Positions 17,474-27,488 of a stretch of DNA of 64,000 nucleotides are shown here, one piece after another; positions within the stretch are counted from its first letter, which is position 1; every line of letters starts with the position of its first letter. Source of the stretch: Faecalibacillus intestinalis (lineage in GTDB: Bacteria; Bacillota_I; Bacilli_A; Erysipelotrichales; Coprobacillaceae); the NCBI RefSeq assembly GCF_003024685.1, contig NZ_PYLQ01000002.1, positions 137,062-201,061 on the forward strand, given 5' to 3'. Made by a program: the position numbers and the translations under genes. The notes below the pieces were generated by a model that saw nothing but the letters and a program-made list of their open reading frames with translations, was not told the DNA's origin and did no database searches.

Positions 17474-18128
17474 GGTTTACTTCCTCCATTTTTTCTTTTA
17501 GATAATTGATCCAAGGTTCAAAACCTTCATCTTTTTTAGATGAAATATAGAAGATTTGAGCGTTAGGATTTAATTCATGGATTCTTTGTTCTACTAATTC
17601 TTTATTAAAATCAAAGACAGGTAATGTATCAGTTTTATTAATTAAAACAACATCACTGACAGTATAAACCAATGGATACTTAGCTGGTTTATCATCCCCT
17701 TCAGGAACTGATAAAATCGTAATATTAATACTTGCACCGGTATCAAATTCTGCAGGACAAACAAGATTTCCAACATTTTCAATGAAAATAAGATCTACAT
17801 CATCCATTCCCATTTCATTAAGTCCTTGTTGAGTCATAGTTGCATCCATATGACACATACCACCTGTATGTAATTGAATGGCTTTTGCTCCACCATTTTC
17901 GATCGTAACAGCATCAACACTAGCATCAATGTCACATTCCATAACACCTATACGAGTGGTATCTTGTAATCTTTCAATCGTACGAAGTAATGTGGTTGTC
18001 TTCCCCGAACCTGGAGAAGACATCACATTAATCATTAATTTTTTTTGTTTTTTTAATTCATCACGAATTTTATCTGCAGTTACTTCATTTTCTTTAAATA
18101 TATTTTGTTTAAGTTCAAGAATCTTCAT
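17466..18128 (-). CDS. hypB: HypB-like nickel-insertion GTPase, copy 1
   Basis: 220 residues from the ATG at 18128, which has AAGGAGA at good spacing. P-loop [31 protein letters not shown] with conserved Cys-His, and FIENVGNLVCPAEFD. It overlaps hypA by 14 nt, so hypA-hypB-hypB is one translationally coupled run. Like copy 2 it lacks a His-rich leader. Confidence 0.92.
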   Translation of the reverse strand: MKILELKQNIFKENEVTADKIRDELKKQKKLMINVMSSPGSGKTTTLLRTIERLQDTTRIGVMECDIDASVDAVTIENGGAKAIQLHTGGMCHMDATMTQQGLNEMGMDDVDLIFIENVGNLVCPAEFDTGASINITILSVPEGDDKPAKYPLVYTVSDVVLINKTDTLPVFDFNKELVEQRIHELNPNAQIFYISSKKDEGFEPWINYLKEKMEEVNHG

Positions 18129-18468
18129 AAATACCAATCTCCTTAATATTAAACTCATTACCTCTTAATAAATAAGTATTTTCACTATGACAATAAGGAC
18201 ATGTTTTACCATAATCAATCGTACGATATTGTCCATGACAATCTTCACAATAAGTAATTGCTTCTAATGTTTCTATATACATTTTTGCATGTTCTGTCAC
18301 TGCTTCTTTTTTTCTTGCCCAATTCCAACAATCAATCAATTGATCATGAATAACACCAGAAACTTCACCAATTTCTAACTTCACATAATCAATTTTATCA
18401 ACTTTATTTTCTTGCGCAACTTTTTTTACATCTTTAACAACATAAAATGTAACACCTAATTCATGCAT
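18115..18468 (-). CDS. hypA: HypA nickel/zinc metallochaperone
   Basis: 117 residues with the invariant MHELG start, whose His2 and following Glu bind Ni, and a zinc ribbon with two CxxC-type pairs (YCEDCH, CPYCHS). It works with HypB in nickel delivery. It starts 1 nt after the stop of the iron-sulfur flavoenzyme, placing all four genes in one operon. Confidence 0.93.
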   Translation of the reverse strand: MHELGVTFYVVKDVKKVAQENKVDKIDYVKLEIGEVSGVIHDQLIDCWNWARKKEAVTEHAKMYIETLEAITYCEDCHGQYRTIDYGKTCPYCHSENTYLLRGNEFNIKEIGIYEDS

Positions 18469-18469
18469 C

Positions 18470-21274
18470 TTAATGTTCTACCTTTTTCTTTAAAATAATA
18501 TTTTTAACACGTTTTAATTGATAAGGAATAATTGCTTTAAACTTATCTTCTGCCACAACCATATTAGAACATTCTGGATGATCACGATGAAGTTTGATAG
18601 CATCAAATTCACATTTAGTTGTACATACCCCACAACCAATACATTTATTCGTATCAACGATTGTTGCTCCGCATCCTAAACATCTTGCTGTTTCCTTTTT
18701 AATTTGTTCTTCTGTAAGAATTTGTGTATTATCTTTGAATCGATCTTTAACTTCTAGGTTAATACCTTCAACTTGTTTAGGTCCACGATCATAGCTTTCT
18801 ACTAAAATATCATCTGTATCAAGTTGTTTAAACTCCCAACGGTTACGTCCTGTTTCCATATGTCCATTATGAACATAACGATGTAATGATTCAGCAGCAA
18901 TCTTACCTTGGGCAATGGCATCAATTGCGAATTTAGGTCCAGTATAAACATCTCCTCCAGCAAAGATATCTTCTTTACTTGATTGGAAAGTCACTTGATT
19001 TAATTCAATAGCTGGTCCATTGAATTTAACATCTTCACCTTTTAATAAATCTTTCCATACACTTTGTTGTCCAATCGCAAAGATTAAACGACCACATTCA
19101 ACTGTCATAGTTTCATTTTCATCATAAACTGGCGCAAATTTACCATCATTAATGACAGATAAACATTTTTTGAAAACAATACCTGTCACTTTACCATTTT
19201 CTGCAAGAATTTCTTTTGGTCCCCAACCACAATTGATTGTAACACCATCTTCTCTTGCTTCTTTGATTTCTTCAACTGAAGCTGGCATATCTGGTTCTTG
19301 TTCTAAGCTAAATTGGAATACTGAACTTGCTGCATTTCTTGCAGATACACGAGAAGCATCAATGGCTACATTTCCACCACCGACGACAACAACTTTTCCA
19401 GCAAATGGTGCATTACCACAGTTTGCATCATGTAAATAATCAATAGCTGTCATAACACCTTCTGCGTTTTCATTTTCAAGTCCTGGTAAACGACCAGCAG
19501 CGCATCCAATAGCAATATAGAAAGCTTTATAACCTTGTTCTCTTAATTGTTGAATTGTTACATCTTTTCCAACTTCAATTCCTGTTTTAATTTCAACACC
19601 CATCGCTTTTGCGACATCGATTTCAGCATCTAATAAATCTTTTTCTAGTTTATAAGATGGAATCCCATAACGTAACATTCCTCCCGGATGTTCGCTTTTT
19701 TCAAACACTGTAGGACGATAACCTGTCTCAGCTAAATAGAAAGCAGCTGTTAAACCAGCAGGTCCTGCTCCAATAATCGCAATTTTTTCATCAAAATGAT
19801 CCATATGAATACTTGCAGGAATCACAACTTTTGGAATATGTCTCGTTTTGGCATTTAGATCTTGTTCAGCAATAAATCTTTTAATTGCATCGATTGATAA
19901 AGCTTCATCGACTTTACCACGTGTACAAGCATCTTCACATCTTCTATTACAAATCGCTCCACAGACAGCTGGGAATGGATTTTGTTTTTTAATGAGCGCT
20001 AAAGCATCTTGATATCTTCCTTGAGATGCCATTTTAATATAACCTTGTACTGCAATATGAGCAGGACAAGCACTTTTACAAGGAGCTGTTCCTGTTTCAT
20101 GAGTATTAATTCTATTATTATCACGATAATTAAAATCGTATTTTTCTGGTCCCCATTTTGTAGCATCTGGTAATTCTTGTTTTGGATACTTAATTTCAGA
20201 ACCATCTTTTTTACATAATTTTTGTCCTAAACGTACAGCACCTGCTGGGCAATATTCCACACATCTTCCACAAGCCACACATTTGTCTTTTTCTACATGA
20301 GCTACATAAGCAGAACGTGACATATTTGGTGTATTAAATAATTGTGATGTTCTTAAAGCGTTACAAATTTCAACATTACAGTTACAAATACCAAAAATTT
20401 TATTTTCGCCATCAATATTTGTTATTTGGTGAACAAAACCATTATCTTCTGCACGTTTTAAAATAGCTAAAGCTTCTTCTTTAGTAATATCATGTCCTTT
20501 ACCTGTTTCACGACAATAATCGGCAAAATCACCAACACCGATACACCAACCGAAATCATCATCAGCACATCCATCACCAATTGCTTTTCTTGAAGCACGG
20601 CATGAACATCTTCCTACACCAATTTTACCTTCATATTTATCTAACCAATAAGATAATTTTTCAATATCAATCGCTTCATTTTCCATAGAAATCGCTTTTT
20701 CAACAGGAATAACATGCATTCCAATTCCTCCACCACCTGGTGGTACCATTTGTGTAATTCCAGCAAGTGGAATATAAGTCATACGTTCAAAGAAAGCAGC
20801 TACATCTGGATGATTTGTTATACGTGGATTTGATCTATCTGGTAACTCTTCCATATTAAATAACTCTGCACTTCCAGGTACAAACATTGGTAAAATATAT
20901 CTTCTTTCACTTTGTGGTGCAGTGCGACCATTATGATCATAGTGATAACCATAATCATATTCAAGTAAACCAATATAACTCATTTCATTTAATAATTTTT
21001 GAAATGCTTCTTCTTGATTTGTTTCAATCTTACATAACTTACACATTTCTTTAAAAGTATAAGGTGTACGTTTTTTCATTTGTAAAGCAATGTCAGCCAT
21101 TTCATCACTTATAATTTCAGCAAGTCCCCAATATTCTGGATCTTCTACTTTTACGCCACCAAAAATATGATCTGCCACATCAGTAATCTTTCTACCTAAC
21201 TTAACAATTTTCTCTCTTGGAGGATTGTCATGCTTGTGATTTGCATCCCACTCCTCGTTTTTTTTCATACTCAT
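18470..21274 (-). CDS. multidomain iron-sulfur FAD/NAD(P) oxidoreductase
   Basis: 934 residues. The N-terminal 350 residues have a Cys-rich region (GRCSCRASRK, ICNCNVEIC) and a 4Fe-4S motif (CVACGRCVEYCP). Residues about 395-800 follow the glutamate-synthase small-subunit/dihydropyrimidine dehydrogenase pattern: Cys-rich CKSACPAHIAVQGY, FAD fingerprint IIGAGPAGLTAAFY, NAD(P) site VVGGGNVAIDASR, and GGDVYTGPKFAIDAIAQGK. The C-terminus has another ferredoxin-like cluster (CLGCGATIVDTNKCIGCGVC). It probably moves electrons between NAD(P)H and a ferredoxin-type partner; the substrate is not clear. Operon with hypA-hypB-hypB. Confidence 0.85.
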   Translation of the reverse strand: MSMKKNEEWDANHKHDNPPREKIVKLGRKITDVADHIFGGVKVEDPEYWGLAEIISDEMADIALQMKKRTPYTFKEMCKLCKIETNQEEAFQKLLNEMSYIGLLEYDYGYHYDHNGRTAPQSERRYILPMFVPGSAELFNMEELPDRSNPRITNHPDVAAFFERMTYIPLAGITQMVPPGGGGIGMHVIPVEKAISMENEAIDIEKLSYWLDKYEGKIGVGRCSCRASRKAIGDGCADDDFGWCIGVGDFADYCRETGKGHDITKEEALAILKRAEDNGFVHQITNIDGENKIFGICNCNVEICNALRTSQLFNTPNMSRSAYVAHVEKDKCVACGRCVEYCPAGAVRLGQKLCKKDGSEIKYPKQELPDATKWGPEKYDFNYRDNNRINTHETGTAPCKSACPAHIAVQGYIKMASQGRYQDALALIKKQNPFPAVCGAICNRRCEDACTRGKVDEALSIDAIKRFIAEQDLNAKTRHIPKVVIPASIHMDHFDEKIAIIGAGPAGLTAAFYLAETGYRPTVFEKSEHPGGMLRYGIPSYKLEKDLLDAEIDVAKAMGVEIKTGIEVGKDVTIQQLREQGYKAFYIAIGCAAGRLPGLENENAEGVMTAIDYLHDANCGNAPFAGKVVVVGGGNVAIDASRVSARNAASSVFQFSLEQEPDMPASVEEIKEAREDGVTINCGWGPKEILAENGKVTGIVFKKCLSVINDGKFAPVYDENETMTVECGRLIFAIGQQSVWKDLLKGEDVKFNGPAIELNQVTFQSSKEDIFAGGDVYTGPKFAIDAIAQGKIAAESLHRYVHNGHMETGRNRWEFKQLDTDDILVESYDRGPKQVEGINLEVKDRFKDNTQILTEEQIKKETARCLGCGATIVDTNKCIGCGVCTTKCEFDAIKLHRDHPECSNMVVAEDKFKAIIPYQLKRVKNIILKKKVEH

Positions 21275-21420
21275 TAAATTTTTCCTTCCTCCCTTAATTG
21301 TTCTTTAATTAAAACAATTACGTCCAATTTATTATACATGAAACCCCTCTATTAAGTAATTGTTTATTAAATATTTGTTGATTTTTTCACATAAATTTAG
21401 ACATATCATTTAATTTGTTT

Positions 21421-21446
21421 AAAAAAAGAAGAATCAAAATGATTCT
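21421..21446 (-). terminator. terminator of the split-barrel flavoprotein gene
   Basis: AGAATC / GATTCT stem with a 5-nt loop and a T-run on the minus strand, directly after the stop. Confidence 0.6.
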
Positions 21447-21447
21447 C

Positions 21448-22044
21448 CTACTTCATTCTAGCCTTTCTATCAGCAATAATATCCGATATATCGAAAGGAA
21501 TTTCATCATCCTCTTGTTCATAAACATTCAAAAAAGGAACATCTTCAACTGTCCTTAAAGGAAACTCAGATTTAGCCGTAACATCCTTTAAATCACATTC
21601 AATAACACCAATATAAATACCAGGTACAACCTTTCTTTCACTTAATGGTTTAATCTCACGATGATTACATGTATAAAGCAAATTGTATCCCTTTTCCCAA
21701 GTTTCAGGATCATCTTTATAATCTAACATCTTCATCTTTCCTTTAGCGATAACACTACGATAATCATGATAATGCCCTTTATATTTCTTATCAGGAAAAT
21801 CATTAAAAATACTAAACTCAACACATACGCGAGGATCTTTCTTTAATAAATCAACCTTTTTTCCTACCTTCATAAAATGAGTATAAATATTTAAATGTGT
21901 ATCTGTCATTTCAAAACCAAAATTAGTTGGAACAACATAAGGATACCCATCTTCATCATTCATACCAATATTTGCAATATTCATTTCCTTCAACATTGCT
22001 TTTATTAATTCATAATCTATTACTTCTCTTTCAAATCTACGCAT
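21448..22044 (-). CDS. pyridoxamine 5'-phosphate oxidase-family (Nim-like) flavoprotein
   Basis: 198 residues; split-barrel pattern MLKEMNIANIGMNDEDGYPYVVPTNF and a mid-protein FKVGKK-like segment, typical of Nim/PNPOx-like FMN or heme-binding proteins. The reaction is unknown. GAGGTGGAA stands before the start. Single-gene unit with its own terminator. Confidence 0.82.
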   Translation of the reverse strand: MRRFEREVIDYELIKAMLKEMNIANIGMNDEDGYPYVVPTNFGFEMTDTHLNIYTHFMKVGKKVDLLKKDPRVCVEFSIFNDFPDKKYKGHYHDYRSVIAKGKMKMLDYKDDPETWEKGYNLLYTCNHREIKPLSERKVVPGIYIGVIECDLKDVTAKSEFPLRTVEDVPFLNVYEQEDDEIPFDISDIIADRKARMK

Positions 22045-22139
22045 TCTTCCACCTCGTTTACACTATACTTCCTTTTTTTCTTTTTTTAAAAATCTTTCAG
22101 TTTTTGAAAAATATCTTATAATATTTTTTGAGGTGGCTT

Positions 22140-22448
22140 ATGAATACATTAAAAATACAAATTAAACCTTTTTATAAAAATAATCCTTTTCATCTAAAAG
22201 ATGATCAAATACATATCCTATCTACAAATAAAAATGAAGAAGAAATAAAACAGCTCCTCTTACAAATGAATTATGAAAATTATTCTATTTTCATTCAACT
22301 TGAATTAGAAAATTATAACTATGGTTATCTCTTTATAGATCATAAAGAATATGAACTTTATTATTATAATGATTTTGATGATTATGAAGATGAAATTGAA
22401 TTTGCCAGCAAAAACTGGATAAAAATGATAAAAAATAGTGAGGGGTAA
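22140..22448 (+). CDS. hypothetical protein
   Basis: 102 residues, start at 22140 after GAGGTGG. Rich in Asn, Tyr and acidic residues (DHKEYELYYYNDFDDYEDEIEF), no signal or membrane segment. I do not recognise a family. It sits 1 nt before a second small gene and the pair likely forms one transcript. Confidence 0.6.
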   Translation: MNTLKIQIKPFYKNNPFHLKDDQIHILSTNKNEEEIKQLLLQMNYENYSIFIQLELENYNYGYLFIDHKEYELYYYNDFDDYEDEIEFASKNWIKMIKNSEG

Positions 22449-22449
22449 T

Positions 22450-22653
22450 ATGAAAAAAATAAATGAAACACAAAGAAAAATAATTCATATGCTTAAGGAT
22501 TTTGGTATTGATCATATTAGTATGGCTGGCATTCTAGGAACTTTAGAACAAGATAATCTAAATGAAAATGATTTTTTAGACTTTATTAAAAACAAAGAAA
22601 CACTTTCTATTAAGGACTGTACTGAACAAATATGGCATATGAGAGGATATTAA
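22450..22653 (+). CDS. hypothetical 67-residue protein
   Basis: Starts 22450 with GAGGGG just upstream. Predicted helical; the segment ILGTLEQDNLNENDFLDFI resembles small EF-hand-free regulatory proteins but no family is assigned. Ends directly at a strong terminator, supporting a real gene. Confidence 0.6.
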   Translation: MKKINETQRKIIHMLKDFGIDHISMAGILGTLEQDNLNENDFLDFIKNKETLSIKDCTEQIWHMRGY

Positions 22654-22678
22654 AAACAAGCGTATGAGGCTTGTTTTT
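22652..22678 (+). terminator. intrinsic terminator
   Basis: AAAAACAAGC / GCTTGTTTTT with a 7-nt loop right after the stop codon. Confidence 0.85.
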
Positions 22679-22722
22679 AATCTATATTATTCACGCGCGC
22701 TCTTATCATTATCATATTGATC

Positions 22723-25660
22723 TTATTCATCCTTATCTAACGTTAACAACTCCGATGCAACATCAACGGATTTTAATCTAATTAAATTATCATAAATATC
22801 TGGTCTACCTAATAAATTAATTCCCCCATGCCATACAATTTCTTGGTCAATAATAGCATAATGATTATCTAGGTTTTCACATAATTCAACAATTATACCT
22901 GCCAATTTTAAATGATATATTAAGTAATTTGCATAATCAGGATTATCAAACTGCAAATTATTAGGATCTCTTGTAATAACAATGACCGTAACTCCTTTTT
23001 CTTGTTTATTCTTCACCAAATCAATGAATTCAAATATTTTCTTTTCATCTAATTGTGGACTACATACAATTATTTCCTTATTTGACTCATGAATGTCCTG
23101 AGCAAATATTTCAGAGTAATCATTATAATTATAAATATGATGAGCTTCTTGTTTATTATTCACTACATTTGTAATAACGTCGAAACCAATTTTTCTATAA
23201 GCTCTTAGCCTCTTTTTATACATATTGTTAAAAAAGCTAATATGTAAATCTACATAATCATATACGATAGCACTTTCCTTAAATTCATAATCTCTATTAA
23301 TTCTTCCTAAAAATTGTTCTACTAATGGTTCTCCTGAAACTGGTGTTGTAAGAAAAAGTGTATCTAATCTTGGAACATTAAACCCTTCACCTACAGATTG
23401 TGAAGTAGCAACCAAAATAAACGATTCATTTTGGTTTATTTCTAACAATTGTTTTCTTACTTCGTTATTTTTCTTTTGAGTATTATCACCATAAATCAAG
23501 AAAGTATTATCAAGCACATCTTTCTTTAAAACATCATATAAATATTTAGCGTGTTCCTTATAACGAATTAAAACAATAGGACTTCTTTTATTTTTAATAC
23601 ATTCTTTTATTTTTAATACATTCTTTTATATCTGAAATTATCATTTCATTTCTAATTGTACTTTTTGCTATTAATGAATACGCACTATTTATATCTTGTT
23701 TACTATCACCTAAATTAATAACTCGTGTAAATCGCGGATAAATAAAATGATCAATGTTTTGTTGTTCTATCCTTTGTCTACTTGTGAATTGATGTCTTAT
23801 AGATCCTATCAACATATAAACTTTCTTTTCTAATTGATCGATTCTCTTATCATTTGCTGAAACACCATAAACGTATTTTGAATTCACTTTATTTAATACA
23901 TTTTCAAATACAGATGATGCACTATGATGGCATTCATCAACTATCACCATACCATAAGAATCTTTTAACTTACTTTTTCCATTTTTATCGTAAATTGAAT
24001 TGACAGATACAACATCTATTATCCCAGTTAACGTGTTTTTATTTCCATAAAGAACCCCTATAACATCATTCCTTGTTTTAATTATTCCCGTTTTAGTTTG
24101 ATAGGTTGGTAATTCTTCATTTATATCTAAAAATTTATGTAACTCTTCTACCCATTGATTAATTAAACTAACACTTTGCATAACAATCAATGTACTTACT
24201 TTTCTTTTTGAAATAAGGTAACTTGCAACAACCGTTTTTCCAAACGCTGTTGTTGCATTTAAAATACCATTATCATATTTTAATAATTCATTTGCTGCTG
24301 TATTCTGATTATCTTTTAATTGTCCTTTAAATTCTACATTGACTGGTTTTCCTCTTTCTCTTTTATCAATAATCTCATATGGAATGTTTGCCTGTGAGCA
24401 CTTATCACTAATCTTTTCCATTAATCCTCTAGGAATTTTAATATAGTCATTAATATCACTTCCCATATAAACAACCATTGGTTGATTCCAATTCGAGTAC
24501 CCTAATCTATTATTCTTATAAAATATTGGATTATCAAAAGCAACTAAACTCCTTATTTGATTTTGAATTCTAGGGCTTAAATTCAAAGTATCAATATAAA
24601 TACCATCAGCAAGCACAATTGTCATTTTTTCTACAACATCTTCTTTATAAAAAGGCTCATCTTTTTTCCATGGCTTAATTCTCGCTTCTCGATTAGGATT
24701 TATCAATAATCCTTTACCTTCTGCTAATTCGATCTTCCATTTATCAATATACCTTTCAACATCTTTTTTGGTTAATCTATTAATTTTATTAAGAACCAAC
24801 CATTGATCATAATAAGCATTCCAATTTTCATCAACAAAAGCACTATTACCATTTTTTAACGCTTTACCTTGTAATGGAAGTGCTATAACATTTCCAAGCC
24901 CTTGATTATGATCTTGTGTAGGAAACATTCGATCATAATATCTAAATGATTTTAAGTTAATTGATGCAGCTCCTTTTTCTATTAGTAAATAGCCAAAGTC
25001 TCTTGCTAAAGATGCTGATATAAATTCTTTGAATACTATCCAAGCATGTGCCCCATTTCCAGAACGAGACCTTTCTATTAAAACATCAATATTACTTTCT
25101 TCACAAATTTTTCTTAACGCATTTACTTCATCTTTCCAATCATTATTATCTATACTCTCTTCATCATGATTATCAAAATCAAAAACAATAAACTTACATG
25201 TATCATTTTCTAAAAGAGGATAAATACCTATTACATCTGTGCAATTATCTTTATGACCAAGCAAATGATTTAATCCTACATTTCTGTTTAATTCTTTCCA
25301 TTGCTTATACGGACAATCTGTACATGATGTTTTTACATTGTTTTGTTTAGGACACATACTATTCCATCTATTATTACATTGCGGAAAATAACCACCTCGT
25401 GAACCTCTTAATGCATAGACGTCTCTCCTACCTTGAAATATTGTTAAAAAAATAGCAGCCATTTCACCTGTAATATATTGATCTTTTATACAAGCACCTT
25501 GATCTTCATTATATTCAGTTAAATTATTTGTTATATTATTTGTTTGTTCATCAAATATTATATTTGATTTTTTTAATAATTCTTTTAATTTGTTATTTTC
25601 TTCTTGTAAATCCCTTATTTTTTTCCTCAATGTTTCTAAGTTATATCCTGTAATATTCAT
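22723..25660 (-). pseudogene. TOTE-type primase-helicase-PLD protein, split by a 19-bp duplication
   Basis: Removing one copy of a 19-bp tandem repeat at 23586-23623 restores one 972-residue frame. Domain order: coiled N-terminus; Cys cluster (CNNRWNSMCPK, CTDCPYKQ, about 95-125); archaeo-eukaryotic primase-like domain with DxD in FDFDNHD (about 160) and RSRSGNGAHAW (about 200); SF2 helicase with Walker A TTAFGKTVVA (about 470), DECHH (about 573) and GRINRDYE; C-terminal phospholipase-D-like segment (NHYAIID). I name it from memory of the TOTE conflict-system family, thought to act in defence or element conflict. As it stands the gene gives a 688-residue product and an unlinked C-terminal piece. 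Confidence 0.85.
23586..23623. repeat. 19-bp tandem duplication
   Basis: Two perfect adjacent copies of TTTTATTTTTAATACATTC. Since 19 is not a multiple of 3, the duplication breaks the helicase frame after IKNKR; one copy reads on as SPIVLIRYKEHAKYL. Confidence 0.95.
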
Positions 25661-25764
25661 AGAAGAATCTCCTTAAACAATTTATTACATATATTTTACA
25701 ATGTATCAAATAATAAATATATAAAAAGAGAATACTAATTTTGTATTCCCTTTAAAAATTTTTT

Positions 25765-25879
25765 ATCTCGGTGGTCATCTCGGTGGTCATCTCGGTGGTC
25801 ATCTCGGTGGTCATCTCGGTGGTCATCTCGGTGGTCATCTCGGTGGTCATCTCGGTGGTCATCTCGGTGGTCATCTCGG
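25765..25879. repeat. 12-bp minisatellite, nine copies plus a part
   Basis: ATCTCGGTGGTC repeated nine times without error from 25765 to 25872, plus 7 bases. On the minus strand it reads (Met-Thr-Thr-Glu)9 then IKNF and stop at 25752. That frame is the same as that of the AlbA_2 gene beyond its stop codon. Far higher G+C than its surroundings. Confidence 0.95.
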
Positions 25880-25913
25880 GTATATTATAAAATTATTTTT
25901 TTATAATATACCC
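25878..25913 (-). repeat. 15-bp hairpin around the AlbA_2 stop codon
   Basis: GGGTATATTATAAAA / TTTTATAATATACCC with a 6-nt loop that contains the TAA stop. It could act as a terminator or RNA 3' end, but no T-run follows; the minisatellite follows instead. Confidence 0.75.
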
Positions 25914-27290
25914 ACCATTTCTGGTTGTTCCTTCATATTCAATTATTTCCTTTTTTCTTAATCCTTTAATAGCAGTTTCTATACTACTCTTTTTTAATGT
26001 CAACATTTCTGAAATTTGTTTTGCATTTAATCCTGGATGACTAGATATAATACCATAAACCAATAATTGTTTTTCAGGTAAAGTAGTTGGGTCAAAAATA
26101 GTATTCCTATTTTCTTCGATTCTTGCTTTTCTAGAAACAATACTGTTTTCTAGTGTTAATAAAACTGACGAAGAATTAGGCTCTGTGTATATTGGATCTT
26201 TTAGAAATGATTCCTGCATTTCATCATATATACGCTTTACTCCTTCATTTAATTCTTTAACATAGCCAAATTCTGTTAACACCCTTGCAATTCGAGGATT
26301 TCTAGAATATCTAGTATATTTCATATTTTCAAGTGTCACTATATTTGGTAATTTCCCTGGACTAAAAATTTCTAAATGATCATCATATAATGAAATTCTA
26401 ATGCAATCTCCTTGTAATGAATAATTTCTATGTGTTATCGCATTAACAATTCCTTCAAACCATGGAAATTCAGGATATTCTGGAATTGTTTTAAATACAC
26501 CATCTTCTGCTAAATATTGAAAATCTCTTAATTGAGAATGCATTTCTCTCTTTATATCTTCTATAATTCTAGGAATAGCATTTTCATAATTAATTTCTTT
26601 AATAATATTTAACCTTTTCCCTGTCTCCATTCTATTTCCTTCAAACTTTAATAATCTAACACGTGCATTAGGCAAATACTTTGTAGGAAATTTTCCAAAC
26701 AATAATATACCAGCATAGGTTAAATGCCCTTTTTTCATAAGTGCCCTTGCTTCAAGAATTTCTTCTAATGATAAATTAGTATTTAAAATTTCTTTATATT
26801 TAGAAAGCAACTTGATATCAACATCTTCAAATGTAGATTCTTCTACTACTAGGTCCTCGAATCTTCTTTCACCTTTATCATATTCTAATTGAATTATTTG
26901 CTCATGATTCAATAATTTAGATTTATCACCAACTCTTAAATACACTTTGGAATCCTTAGTTTTTATCACATAATTTTCACTAGGTTCTATTTCAAACAAA
27001 AGAACTTTTTTATTTTTTATCACTCTTTCTTCATAATTAATTTTTACGTTTCCATCAACTAAGTAAGGTGCCTCTAAAAATTCATTTACTTTATGTGCAT
27101 TCATACCATCAAATCCAGTGATTTCGCCATTATCTTCTATACCAATAGCTAAAACTCCACCATTTGCATTTGCAAAGGCAACAATATGTCTAAGTATATC
27201 TGCTGGTTTTATTCTTGCACTTTTACGATCAAAATACTGATTTTCTTCACTTTCAATAAGATATTGATTAGTAATATTTTTTATTATCAT
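25893..27290 (-). CDS. AlbA_2/Schlafen-type ATP-binding protein with winged helix
   Basis: 465 residues. N-terminal AlbA_2 domain (YFDRKSARIKPADILRHIVAFANANGGVLAIGIED), central divergent-AAA region ending in a GHKL-like ATPase segment (AITHRNYSLQGDCIRISLYDDHLEIFSPG), and C-terminal winged helix (HPGLNAKQISEMLTLKKSSIETAI). Such proteins are linked to transcription control or nucleic-acid processing and often lie in accessory regions. It is upstream of, and on the same strand as, the TOTE gene, 232 nt away across the minisatellite. Confidence 0.85.
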   Translation of the reverse strand: MIIKNITNQYLIESEENQYFDRKSARIKPADILRHIVAFANANGGVLAIGIEDNGEITGFDGMNAHKVNEFLEAPYLVDGNVKINYEERVIKNKKVLLFEIEPSENYVIKTKDSKVYLRVGDKSKLLNHEQIIQLEYDKGERRFEDLVVEESTFEDVDIKLLSKYKEILNTNLSLEEILEARALMKKGHLTYAGILLFGKFPTKYLPNARVRLLKFEGNRMETGKRLNIIKEINYENAIPRIIEDIKREMHSQLRDFQYLAEDGVFKTIPEYPEFPWFEGIVNAITHRNYSLQGDCIRISLYDDHLEIFSPGKLPNIVTLENMKYTRYSRNPRIARVLTEFGYVKELNEGVKRIYDEMQESFLKDPIYTEPNSSSVLLTLENSIVSRKARIEENRNTIFDPTTLPEKQLLVYGIISSHPGLNAKQISEMLTLKKSSIETAIKGLRKKEIIEYEGTTRNGGYIIKK

Positions 27291-27445
27291 TCCTAAAGCT
27301 CCTTTCTTAAAAAAAGATTATATATTGATACCCTATTTTACCATTGTACAGTATTAATTTCATTGCTTTTTATTCTAAAAATTATAATTATATTTTTTCA
27401 CATTTAATAATATTCATTCTATAAAATTTTATTTATTACAAATTA

Positions 27446-27475
27446 AAAACCCCTTGGTAAATTCAACCTTGGGGT
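27446..27475 (-). terminator. terminator of the lysine operon
   Basis: ACCCC..GGT / ACC..GGGGT stem with a symmetric 2-nt internal loop and T-run on the minus strand, just after lysA. Confidence 0.75.
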
Positions 27476-27488
27476 ATATTTCTATTTT

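Noticed and set aside
16811-18468. Hydrogenase operon
   Set aside because: Only the accessory genes are present; no large or small subunit pattern was found in neighbouring genes.
25752-25874. 40-codon frame (MTTE)9-IKNF as an independent gene
   Set aside because: It is wholly made of the 12-bp repeat and has no ribosome binding site other than the repeat itself. Kept as a repeat and possible readthrough tail.
25765-25879. Second CRISPR array
   Set aside because: Units are 12 bp with no spacers; it is a simple minisatellite.
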